Shown: positions 30,742-38,639 of the stretch, one piece after another
How positions within the stretch are numbered: the stretch's first letter is position 1
How the letters are laid out: each line of letters opens with the position of its first letter
From: Thermoflexaceae bacterium
Lineage (GTDB): Bacteria > Chloroflexota > Dehalococcoidia > Tepidiformales > Tepidiformaceae
NCBI GenBank assembly: GCA_015075555.1
Contig: JABTUD010000002.1
Coordinates: forward strand, 496,001 to 560,000
Direction of reading: 5' to 3'
DNA length: 64,000 nucleotides
Position numbers and translations under genes: made by a program
The notes under the pieces: generated by a model
What the model was told of the DNA's origin: nothing
The model's input: the letters and a program-made list of their open reading frames with translations, nothing else
Database searches by the model: none

Positions 30742-33030
30742 TCAGAGCCGCATTGGGCGGAATTCAGAAGTGGCGATTGCCTTCAGTTCGAAAAGACGGT
30801 CGACCTCGGCTTCGGTGTAGCCAAGGCCGGCGAGCACTTCACGGTTGTGCTCACCGACCCACTGGGCCAGGGCCGGGGGCCGTGATGGGGTGGCCGAGAA
30901 CCGGAAGAAGTCGCCGACGGCAGTGAGGGCGCCGAAGCTGGCGTGTTCAATCCCTTCGATGAGAGCACCGGCGGCCCGGAACCATTCGTTGGAGATGCGG
31001 TCCTCGCGTACGATGACTGCGGGCGCACAGGGGATACCCCGTGCAGCCAGCTGCTCGAAGACCTGGCGGCGTGAGAGTGGCGCGAGGAAAGTGGCGAGGG
31101 CATCTGCGAGGGCGCCCTCGGCGGGCTGGGCAGCGGCAACGTCGAAGCTCGGCCAGGGTGCGAGGCCGCCTGGATGCGCGGCGCGCAGTCGCTCCCAGGC
31201 GCCGGGATCGCGGACGTCAAGGAGCGCCCAGCCGTCGGCCACGGGGTAGAGGCGTTCGAGCGCGGAGCGGCCAATGGCGTTGGCGGACAGGCGGGGGCCG
31301 GGCCTGCCCGGGTAGTCAACGAAGTCCTCCATGCGGGCGGCCATGGAGGCGCCGACCTGGTTCAGCTCAATGGAGCGCCCCTGGCGGTCCTTTTCGCGCA
31401 GGTAGAGGGCGAGAACGATGGCATGGACGGACAGCATCCCGCCGGAGAGGTCGGCCATCGGGATGCTGCTGTAGATAGGCTGCTCCTCAGAGCCGAGGGC
31501 GAACATCTGGCCGGTGAGGGCCTGGAGCAGAAGGTCGAACGATGGGCGCGCGCGCCACTGGCCGGCGACGCCGAAGCCCCTGATCCAGCAGTGGATGATG
31601 CCCGGGCGGAGCGCCTCAACGGATGAGTAGTCGAGACCAAGGCGCTCGGGGGCGCCGGGCAGCAGCGCATGCATGACAACGTCAGCGGAGCGAACGAGGC
31701 GGTCGCGGACCTCGCGGCCTTCGGGACGGGCCTGGTCGATGGCGACGCCCTTCTTGCCGAGGTTGACTCCCACGCACGAGAGGCCGCCGATGCGGAAACC
31801 TTCGCCTTCGGGCGGTTCGACCTTGATGACCTCGGCGCCGAGCTCGGCGAGGATGCGGCCGGCGGTAGGGCCAGCCAGGAAGCCGGTGAAGTCGAGGACG
31901 CGAATCCCGGCGAGCGGATGGGCGGGGAGAGGGCCGCTGCCAGCAGACGAGGGCGGGCGCTGGGGTGTGGGGCCCGAGGCGCCAGGCCCGGGCGGAAGCG
32001 CCGGGGGCGCTAAATCGCACCCGGAAATCGAGTAGGGAACCGCGACCTGTTGCACGGCATTGGACCCGGGGCCGGCGGCCGTCACAGCGAGCCGATTCTC
32101 GCGGACCAGGTCGCTGGCGAGGAACTGCTCGCGCGTGAGCAGGGTGGAGGCTGGCACGCCATGCTCTTCGAAGACGCGGACCCATTCGGCGCGTGAACGG
32201 GCGGCGAAGGCTTCACCAATCAACCGCTGCAATTCATCGCGGTCGGCCGGATTGAAGACAAACGGTGCGGTCTGGAAGCGGGGGTCGCTGATGATCTCGG
32301 GCCTTTCGAGAGCGACGCAGAGCCGCTGGAAGAAGACGGGGTTGGCGCAGGCGACGCCCATCCAGCCATCGGCGGCGCGGTAGACGCGCCAGCCCACGCT
32401 AAGGCCATCGGGCGCGGCGCCGCCCCCGCTCGGCATGGTGGGGATGCGGTCGGACTCAGAGGCCTGGTAGCCGGAGAAGTAGGCGCCAAGCGCGGTCCAG
32501 GGCACGCCAACCTCCTGGCCAACGCCGGACTTCGCACGCACGAGCAGGGCGGCAATCGCCCCGGTGGCCATCATCAGGCCCGCGGAGTAGCTGAGGGTGG
32601 GGATGGTGTTGTAGGCGGGTCCGGGCCGGTAGGCTCCCGTTCCTCCAAGGATGCCGGCGAGGGCAGCGGCAAGCGCATCACTCTCAGGGAGAGAGGCGAG
32701 GGCAGCCAGGTCGCCGTAAGGTGGGGCGAAACAGACGACCTGGTGCGGTTGGCGCTTCCAGCCGTCGATGGAACGGGCGCCGCCGCCAATGACAACGACA
32801 TCGGCCGAGGCCAACAGGGCAGCCTCGCCGCCATCGCCGGGAGCGGCGACAACGCTCTGCTTGCCCCGGTTCCACTGCTGGTTGCCGGGTTCGCAGCGGG
32901 AGGCGTCGCCGCCGGGTGGTTCGATCTTGATGACTTCGGCGCCGGCGTCGCGCAGGAAGAGGCCGGCGATGGCGGCGGCAACGCCCGCGTGGTACTCGAC
33001 GACCCGGATACCGGACAGCGGTTCAGTCAT
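30742..33030 (-). CDS. Fused double class III CoA-transferase (CaiB/BaiF), first domain degenerate
   Basis: A 762-residue protein made of two tandem CaiB/BaiF domains: LSGIRVVEYHAGVAAAIAGL at the N-terminus and LAGIRVLDFTGFLAGPTAG after a Pro-rich linker near residue 360. Class III CoA-transferases carry the CoA on a catalytic Asp. The second domain keeps it (IPMADLSGGM), 18 residues before the conserved Arg of the following helix. At the same place the first domain has Ser (IPTLSYSAGL). The protein may therefore work as a pseudo-homodimer with one active centre, transferring CoA to a carboxylic acid. It lies downstream of the BadI/MenB-like gene by 35 bases. Confidence 0.87.
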   Translation of the reverse strand: MTEPLSGIRVVEYHAGVAAAIAGLFLRDAGAEVIKIEPPGGDASRCEPGNQQWNRGKQSVVAAPGDGGEAALLASADVVVIGGGARSIDGWKRQPHQVVCFAPPYGDLAALASLPESDALAAALAGILGGTGAYRPGPAYNTIPTLSYSAGLMMATGAIAALLVRAKSGVGQEVGVPWTALGAYFSGYQASESDRIPTMPSGGGAAPDGLSVGWRVYRAADGWMGVACANPVFFQRLCVALERPEIISDPRFQTAPFVFNPADRDELQRLIGEAFAARSRAEWVRVFEEHGVPASTLLTREQFLASDLVRENRLAVTAAGPGSNAVQQVAVPYSISGCDLAPPALPPGPGASGPTPQRPPSSAGSGPLPAHPLAGIRVLDFTGFLAGPTAGRILAELGAEVIKVEPPEGEGFRIGGLSCVGVNLGKKGVAIDQARPEGREVRDRLVRSADVVMHALLPGAPERLGLDYSSVEALRPGIIHCWIRGFGVAGQWRARPSFDLLLQALTGQMFALGSEEQPIYSSIPMADLSGGMLSVHAIVLALYLREKDRQGRSIELNQVGASMAARMEDFVDYPGRPGPRLSANAIGRSALERLYPVADGWALLDVRDPGAWERLRAAHPGGLAPWPSFDVAAAQPAEGALADALATFLAPLSRRQVFEQLAARGIPCAPAVIVREDRISNEWFRAAGALIEGIEHASFGALTAVGDFFRFSATPSRPPALAQWVGEHNREVLAGLGYTEAEVDRLFELKAIATSEFRPMRL

Positions 33031-33065
33031 GCGTTGCCTCTCCTTTCGTCACCTGCGGGTGGGGG

Positions 33066-33893
33066 CTAGTCGAAAGCCTCTTCGTGCACGGGCCAGAAGC
33101 GCGGCTTGCGCTTCTCAAAGAAGGCCTGCTGGGCTTCGCGCTGGTCGGCGCTGCCGAAGAAGCCGCGCCCCATGTGAGGCAGCACGCGGAACTGTTCGAG
33201 GTAAGCGCCAATCTGAACGAAGCTCTGCTTGATGAGGGAGACGCCCATCGGCACGAGGTCGAGCAGGTCGTCGGACCAGGCGAGGGTCTCGTCTTCGAGG
33301 CGGTGGAGGGGAACGACGCGGTTGATGAGCCCCCATTCGAGCGCCTGCTGGGCGGTGTGCTGGCGGCACATGGTCCACATTTCGCGGGCACGCTTGAGGC
33401 CGATGATCTCGGCCGACTGGGAAACGACGCGGTCAGCGGCGCCGCTGCCGACCCGCGGACCGTTCTGACCGAAGACAGCGGTGTGGGCAGCGATGGTGAG
33501 GTCGCAGTGGTAGGCGATGTGGTTGCTGCCGCCCACGCAGTAGCCCTTGATGGCGGCGATGGTGGGCTTGTACGAGCGCGTCAGGGCGCCATTGAAGTCG
33601 GGGATGTGGCTGGTGAGGCCGCCGGAGGCCTCCCATTCGACATCGCCGCCGGTGCCGAAGTGGTCGCCGACGGAAGAGACGATGATGACGCCGACATCGC
33701 GGTCGCGGTCGGCGTCATTGACTCCCCTGACGAACTCGCCGAGGCCCTTACCGGTGAAGGCGTTGAGGCGATGGGGGCGGTTGAAGGAGACGCGGGCGAC
33801 GCCGCCCCCCTCCTTCCGGTAGGCCTTCTCGTACCGTACCTCCTCGAAGCCGAGGGAGGCGGTGAGGTCTTTCCATTCACTCCAGGTAGCCAT
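33066..33893 (-). CDS. Enoyl-CoA hydratase/isomerase family protein, BadI/MenB-like
   Basis: A 275-residue crotonase-fold enzyme. FNRPHRLNAFTGKGL, HFGTGGDVEWE, KPTIAAIKGYCVGGSNHIA and VFGQNGPRVGSG are followed by IGLKRAREMWTMCRQ and a C-terminal FEKRKPRFWP. The GGD oxyanion loop, G-x-NGPRVGS and the KRKP-x-F tail are those of naphthoate synthase and of 2-ketocyclohexanecarboxyl-CoA hydrolase (BadI), which cleaves an alicyclic ring. This suggests Dieckmann-type cleavage or condensation rather than simple hydration. The gene ahead of it (DsrE-like) ends two bases before its start. Confidence 0.83.
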   Translation of the reverse strand: MATWSEWKDLTASLGFEEVRYEKAYRKEGGGVARVSFNRPHRLNAFTGKGLGEFVRGVNDADRDRDVGVIIVSSVGDHFGTGGDVEWEASGGLTSHIPDFNGALTRSYKPTIAAIKGYCVGGSNHIAYHCDLTIAAHTAVFGQNGPRVGSGAADRVVSQSAEIIGLKRAREMWTMCRQHTAQQALEWGLINRVVPLHRLEDETLAWSDDLLDLVPMGVSLIKQSFVQIGAYLEQFRVLPHMGRGFFGSADQREAQQAFFEKRKPRFWPVHEEAFD

Positions 33894-33895
33894 CG

Positions 33896-34327
33896 CTAGA
33901 AACCTCCAATGACCTGCCGGGCTGAGCGAAGCTCGCCGAGCAGCTGCTCCATATCGGGGCGCGCCAGGCAGGCGGGCAGGGCGGCGCCGATGCCGAGCAG
34001 GTCCGTCCAGAGCGGGCAGGCGACGAGGCGGATGCCGGCGTCTGTGGCCTGCTGGATGAGCTTCTCGAGGTCGAGCCAGCGGCGGTCGAATTCGGCATTG
34101 AGGCTGAGGCCGGCGCCGGGTGCGCCGGCGGCGATGGCGACCTGTGCCGGCCGGCCGGCAAGGTGGCGCGGCCAGTGCCAGGTCTCGCCAGTGAAGGCGC
34201 AGAGGCTTTCGCCGGTGAAGAGAACGGCAACATCGTCGCCGCCGGCTCTGAGCTGCAGACCAAGGGCAAGATTGGTAATGAGCGAATCGGCGCGGGCGTC
34301 GCGGCAAATGAGGTAGACGGAGCTCAT
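33896..34327 (-). CDS. DsrE-like small protein
   Basis: A 143-residue alpha/beta protein with a DsrE/F-type outline: SSVYLICRDARADSLITNLA at the start, then DDVAVLFTGESLCAF, WLDLEKLIQQATDAGIRLVA and a Cys in RLVACPLWTDLLGIG at the position where sulfur-relay members carry their reactive Cys. No sulfur-oxidation or tRNA-thiolation genes are nearby. It lies two bases before the BadI/MenB-like gene, so it is coupled to that enzyme. Its role in a CoA catabolic operon is unclear. The family call is from pattern and is moderate. Confidence 0.6.
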   Translation of the reverse strand: MSSVYLICRDARADSLITNLALGLQLRAGGDDVAVLFTGESLCAFTGETWHWPRHLAGRPAQVAIAAGAPGAGLSLNAEFDRRWLDLEKLIQQATDAGIRLVACPLWTDLLGIGAALPACLARPDMEQLLGELRSARQVIGGF

Positions 34328-34361
34328 ATCGACAGGTCACCAGAATGAGGGATTTGCATGG

Positions 34362-35357
34362 TCAGTTTCGCCTGAACTCAGGGAGGATCTTCTCGGCAAG
34401 GAAGCGGCGGTCGCCTCCCATGTAGACAGCATCGATGCCGAGGTCCTCGTAGCGCTTCAGCTCTTCGATGACCATGTCGAGCGTGCCGCAGAAGATGCTG
34501 TCGACGAAGCGGCGGTAGATGGGGTGGTCCTTTGAGAGGTTGTAAAGGTGGTTGCCTTGATCGTCCACGAGGTAGCCGTAGCCAAGGATGTGCTCATCAT
34601 AGAAGGCATCAAGGAGGTACTGGCGCTGGGCCTCGGCTTCGGGGATGGTGGCGCCGATACACACGTCCTTGAAGGCGGCGACCTTGAGCTGGCTCTCGGG
34701 CCAGCCTGCTTCGCGGCCGATGCGGCGGTACTCCCCGGTCATCAGCTTCGTGCGTTCATAGGTGGAGTTGGCAATCCAGTAGGGGATGCCGGCCTTTCCC
34801 GCGCGCGTTGCCCCGGCGATTGAGGTGCCGCCACAGAACCAGATGGGGATGGGGCGCTGGACGGGCGTGGGCGAAAGGCGGGCGCGGTCGTAGCGGTAGT
34901 GCCTGCCCTCGTACGAGAACTCGTCACGCGAGGTCGCCAGGGAGATGACCTGGATGGCTTCGACGAGACGCGCGCCGCGGGTCTTCTTGCTGGTCGCGAG
35001 GCCATCGAATTCGAGGGGGCGGTAACCCATGCCAAGGCCCAGGCTGGCGCGGCCGTTGGAGATAACGTCCAGGGTGGCGGCGTATTCGGCGGCTTCGATT
35101 GGATCGTACAGGGGCTGGAGCATGGCGCCGGTCTGCAGCTTGATGCGGCTTGTAGCAGCCGCGGCCGCGGCCAGCGCCTGGAGCGGGATGGGCATGAAGC
35201 TGTCGTACATGAAGTGGTGCTCGGCGGCGCCGTAGGCATCGAAGCCAAGCGCCTCGGCCTCGACGGCGTCACGTACATAGGCGTCGTAGCCGCCGAGGAG
35301 GGACCCCGGCATCACCCGGGAACGGGAGGAGAGGCCTCCACCGGTCCAGAATTCCAT
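34362..35357 (-). CDS. Luciferase-like (LLM class) flavin-dependent oxidoreductase
   Basis: A 331-residue TIM-barrel protein of the bacterial luciferase family. The visible motifs are EALGFDAYGAAEHHFMYD near the N-terminus, RIKLQTGAMLQPLYDPIEAA, SNGRASLGLGMGY and PIPIWFCGGTSIAGATRAG. FMN (or F420) binds at the C-terminal ends of these strands. Such enzymes use reduced flavin from a separate reductase and O2 to oxidise organic substrates, or use F420 without O2. A second, divergent luciferase-like gene follows upstream 38 bases away; they may form a heterodimer or act in sequence. Confidence 0.87.
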   Translation of the reverse strand: MEFWTGGGLSSRSRVMPGSLLGGYDAYVRDAVEAEALGFDAYGAAEHHFMYDSFMPIPLQALAAAAAATSRIKLQTGAMLQPLYDPIEAAEYAATLDVISNGRASLGLGMGYRPLEFDGLATSKKTRGARLVEAIQVISLATSRDEFSYEGRHYRYDRARLSPTPVQRPIPIWFCGGTSIAGATRAGKAGIPYWIANSTYERTKLMTGEYRRIGREAGWPESQLKVAAFKDVCIGATIPEAEAQRQYLLDAFYDEHILGYGYLVDDQGNHLYNLSKDHPIYRRFVDSIFCGTLDMVIEELKRYEDLGIDAVYMGGDRRFLAEKILPEFRRN

Positions 35358-35395
35358 GGCCTTGTCCTTTCTGCTTTCCCTGTTGCCGGCGGCCG

Positions 35396-36328
35396 TCAGG
35401 CCATGAGTAGGAGCTGAACTTCGGACTGGAACTGCGAGAGCTGGTCCCGCCTGCCGGTCTGAGCGGGGGTGCGGCGCCAGACGAGGTGCGAAACCCCCGC
35501 ACGCACCCTCGCGGCCCGGAGGCGGACCACGAGGTCGCGGGTGGAACCACCGAGGATGAGCGAGTCTCCCGGGGCGCCGGGATGAATCCAGCGCTCGAGG
35601 ACGGGCTCGACCTCGGCAGGGGAGCGCCCGGCGGCGGCCAGCCGCTGGCGATAGGTGGCGAGCAGGGCGAGGGCGCGCTCGTGGGGCACCTCGGCGGGGA
35701 TGAAGGGGGAGATGCCATGGCGCGCTGCCCAGGCGAGGGTGCCCTCGCCGGTGATTTCAATGAAGACCGGGGGACGCGGGTTGAAGGGCTTGGGCGTGAT
35801 GGCGAGGAAGTCGGGGGTAGCCGGGCCCCATTCCCATTGCGGGAGGTAGTCTTCGGCCGGTGGCGGCTCGCTGATGCCAGGCGGAGCTTCGGCAGGGGTG
35901 TGCGCCGGGAAGCGCAGGTGCTCGCCACGGTAGCGGAACTCGGCCAGGGACCAGGCGGCCTGGACGAATTCGATCGTCTCGTGCAGGTGGTCCTCCGGGA
36001 CCCCCTGCCTGGCCGCGGCAGCGAAGGCGACCCCGGCCCGTCCGCGAGAGTAGAGGTCGAGGACGGCCACTTCTTCGGCAAGGCGGACGGGGTGGCAGTG
36101 GTTGACAGTACGCCCGGTGATACGGAGCAGCAGGTTGTTCGCGCGGCGAGCGGCAGCCGTCAGGAAGATCGCGGGCGCCGGGCAGGAGGCGGCGTCTCCG
36201 CGTGACTCGTGGACCCAGGCGCTGTCGTAGCCGAGGGCGTCAGCGGCCTCGATCTCGGCCATGACGGCAGCCCAGGCATCGGCCGGGGGTCGGGATTGGT
36301 CGAATTCCCAGCTCAGGCCAACTCTCAA
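35396..36328 (-). CDS. Luciferase-like (LLM class) flavin-dependent oxidoreductase
   Basis: A 310-residue luciferase-family protein, shorter and clearly different from its neighbour. Motifs: IEAADALGYDSAWVHESRG, RITGRTVNHCHPVRLAEEVA, DLYSRGRAGVAFAA and PPVFIEITGEGTLAWAARHG. The barrel appears complete, but the C-terminal part ends early (QFQSEVQLLLMA). It could be the second subunit of a two-component monooxygenase with the neighbouring gene. Cofactor choice between FMN and F420 cannot be decided by eye. Confidence 0.82.
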   Translation of the reverse strand: MRVGLSWEFDQSRPPADAWAAVMAEIEAADALGYDSAWVHESRGDAASCPAPAIFLTAAARRANNLLLRITGRTVNHCHPVRLAEEVAVLDLYSRGRAGVAFAAAARQGVPEDHLHETIEFVQAAWSLAEFRYRGEHLRFPAHTPAEAPPGISEPPPAEDYLPQWEWGPATPDFLAITPKPFNPRPPVFIEITGEGTLAWAARHGISPFIPAEVPHERALALLATYRQRLAAAGRSPAEVEPVLERWIHPGAPGDSLILGGSTRDLVVRLRAARVRAGVSHLVWRRTPAQTGRRDQLSQFQSEVQLLLMA

Positions 36329-36406
36329 GTCTGGTTCTCCTTCCGGGGGTTTCCCTGGGCGGCTGCTGTCCGGAACCCGTCAGGTGGCCGGATGCTGCCA
36401 CTGGAC

Positions 36407-38398
36407 TCAAACGGCAAGGGCGACCTTCATGCCGTGCTCGGTGGCCTCGTGGATTCCGCGGGGCACCCAGGCCGAGCCGATGAGATAGAGGGCCTGAACG
36501 CGGCCCCGCAGCTCGTCGTGGAGGGTGGTGTCGGGGGCCGAGCCGTAGACGAGGACGATGGAGTCGAACCCATCAACTGTCCTGCGTTCGCCCGTGAAAG
36601 CGGAAAGCAAGGAGAGGGAGTTCCCATCGATGCCGGCCAGGATCTGCCCGGTGTGGACCTTCACGCCGCCCTGTTCGAGCCGCCTCATGACCATGCCAAT
36701 CGAGTAGCGGTCAATCTCGGCGCCGATGCCGAGCCAGCTGTGGAAGACCTCGACGTGGCACCCCCTGGAAGCGAGGAAATCGGCGACGTTGGGGGTCTCA
36801 AAATGGTCCTCCTGGGAGATGACAGCGACCCGGCCGCTGGCAACGGCGCGGCCTTCGAGAACATCCCAGCCCTGGACGACGTGGGGGCTGCCGATTCCAG
36901 GGGCGTTGGGGCGGATGGGGCGGGAACCGGTGGCACAGATGACCACGTCCGGACTCAGAGCAAGGACATCGTCGGCTGTCACGGGTGCGCCCAGGCGGAC
37001 CTCGACACCAAGGGCGGCCATCTGGTTTTCCTGGAAGTAGAGGAAGTCTTCGAAGGAGTCGCGGCCGGGGGCCTTGCTGGCGATGCGAACCTGCCCTCCC
37101 AGCGACGGGCGCTGTTCGAGGAGGACTACATGATGGCCGCGCATGGCGGAGACACGGGCCGCTTCGAGGCCAGCAGCACCGCCGCCAACAACCACGACCC
37201 GGCGCTTCTCGGCGGCGGGCTGGAATTGGGTGGCCCAGAGGGCCTCGTTCCCGGCCACGGGGTTAACGGAGCAGGCCGGTTTGCGGGCGGGGGAGCGGCC
37301 GTGGACGGCTTCGCCGATACAGCGGTTGCAGCCGATGCAGCGGCGCATTTCGATCATGCGGCCGTCGCGGGCTTTGTTGGCGAACTCGGGGTCGGCGATA
37401 CCGGCACGGGTCATGCCGACAAGATCGCAGAAGCCGCCGGCGAGGAGGTCTTCGGCGACGACAGGGTCGTTCACGCGGCCCGAAAACAGGACGGGGATGG
37501 GGGCGATGTCGACGCGGGCGCCCCTGGCTGCATCGCGGAACTGGGCGGGGTCGTTGTAGGAGGGCTGGACGTAGGAGGGGACGCCCCAGGAGTGGCCGAC
37601 ATCGAGGTCGAGGAAGTCCAGGAGCCCGGATTCGGCGATGTGGGAGACCATTTCGCGCATTTCCAGGACGTTGTAGCCGCCGGGGCGGGATTCCATGCCG
37701 TTCATGCGGATGCCAAGGGCAACTCCATCACCGATGCGCTTGCGGACGCGCTCCAGGACTTCGATGACGAAGCGGGTGCGACGTTGCGCATCGCCACCCC
37801 AGCGGTCAGTGCGCTGGTTGGTGGCCGGGGAGAGGAAGGTCTGGGGAAGGGTCTCGTGGGCGCAGTGGATTTCGATGCCGTCGGCGCCGCCCTCTTTGAA
37901 GCGGGCCGCGGCCTCGGCGTAGGTGTTGATGATGAAGTCTATCTCCTCGTCATCGAGGCGGTGGGGGATCCAGTCGTAGGCGCCGGCGACGTGGATGGAG
38001 GAGGCGGCCATGGTGAAGTTGAGGTGGGTGAGCTGGAAGACGGTGACGGCGCCGGCCTCGTGGGCGGCCTCGGTGAAGCGGCGAACGCGGTTGGGGAGGT
38101 CTGGGTGGAGGTAGAGCGGAAAGCGGGTGGAAGCGGCGCCAGGAAAGAACTCGTCGGCAGCTTCCTGGGGCATGGGCGAATTGAGGAGCCAGGTTTCGCC
38201 GCCCAGCCAGGCGGTGCCGCCGCGGGCCTTGCCGACGTGGTGGTCGATAAAGGCGTCGTCGGGGAGGCCATCGGCGCGGCCAGCACCAATGGAGTTGGTG
38301 GTTTCGCAGATGCGGTTCTGGACGAGCATGGGCCCGACCTGGATGGGCGAGAAGAGGCGTTCAAAGCGGCCGGCGGCGGTGCGAGGAGAGGAGGTCAA
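36407..38398 (-). CDS. Old Yellow Enzyme-type NADH:flavin oxidoreductase with 4Fe-4S and FAD/NAD domain (TMADH/FadH-like)
   Basis: I chose the TTG at 38398, seven bases after CAGGAG; there is no ATG near the conserved start. The 663 residues hold an FMN TIM barrel (FSPIQVGPMLVQNRICETTN, HCAHETLPQTFLSPATNQRT, VLFSGRVNDPVVAEDLLAGG). A cluster motif CIGCNRCIG with a further Cys in ACSVNP follows, giving C-x2-C-x2-C as in trimethylamine dehydrogenase. The C-terminal part is a two-dinucleotide domain (VVVVGGGAAGLEAAR, VICATGSRPIRP). Relatives include 2,4-dienoyl-CoA reductase and enoate or bile-acid reductases. It likely reduces an activated C=C bond. It is the promoter-proximal gene of the nine-gene minus run. 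Confidence 0.88.
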   Translation of the reverse strand: MTSSPRTAAGRFERLFSPIQVGPMLVQNRICETTNSIGAGRADGLPDDAFIDHHVGKARGGTAWLGGETWLLNSPMPQEAADEFFPGAASTRFPLYLHPDLPNRVRRFTEAAHEAGAVTVFQLTHLNFTMAASSIHVAGAYDWIPHRLDDEEIDFIINTYAEAAARFKEGGADGIEIHCAHETLPQTFLSPATNQRTDRWGGDAQRRTRFVIEVLERVRKRIGDGVALGIRMNGMESRPGGYNVLEMREMVSHIAESGLLDFLDLDVGHSWGVPSYVQPSYNDPAQFRDAARGARVDIAPIPVLFSGRVNDPVVAEDLLAGGFCDLVGMTRAGIADPEFANKARDGRMIEMRRCIGCNRCIGEAVHGRSPARKPACSVNPVAGNEALWATQFQPAAEKRRVVVVGGGAAGLEAARVSAMRGHHVVLLEQRPSLGGQVRIASKAPGRDSFEDFLYFQENQMAALGVEVRLGAPVTADDVLALSPDVVICATGSRPIRPNAPGIGSPHVVQGWDVLEGRAVASGRVAVISQEDHFETPNVADFLASRGCHVEVFHSWLGIGAEIDRYSIGMVMRRLEQGGVKVHTGQILAGIDGNSLSLLSAFTGERRTVDGFDSIVLVYGSAPDTTLHDELRGRVQALYLIGSAWVPRGIHEATEHGMKVALAV

Positions 38399-38553
38399 GT
38401 GGGGACTCCTGCCGAAGGCGACAAGTGGCCGGCGGGAAGCCGGGCGGGCATATGATGATCGCGAAACCGGCTGCGCTGTCAAATCGCTGGACGATCGGCA
38501 AGTAAGCGAGCCGGGCGTGCGTTCGTAGATCCCTGCGGGTTATGGCGGACGTA

Positions 38554-38582
38554 TTGAATTCACGGCTCAGGACCGGTATAAG
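38554..38582 (+). promoter_or_regulatory. Sigma70-type promoter for the ABC importer genes
   Basis: TTGAAT at 38554-38559 and TATAAG at 38577-38582 are separated by 17 bases, the optimal spacing for a housekeeping sigma factor, and lie 58 bases ahead of the binding-protein start. A GGAGGG ribosome binding site follows. The 241-base region also must serve the divergent catabolic run, for which I see no equally good promoter. Confidence 0.6.
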
Positions 38583-38639
38583 CAGCCAGTAGTTTGGCTA
38601 CCGGGCCAAAGAGCCCGCCAACTTTGGAGGGAGACCACC

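Noticed and set aside
36209-38455. A 748-codon plus-strand frame rich in Gly, Val and Asp
   Set aside because: It is antisense to the OYE-type gene on the minus strand, shows no family motifs and has the composition of a mirrored high-GC coding frame.
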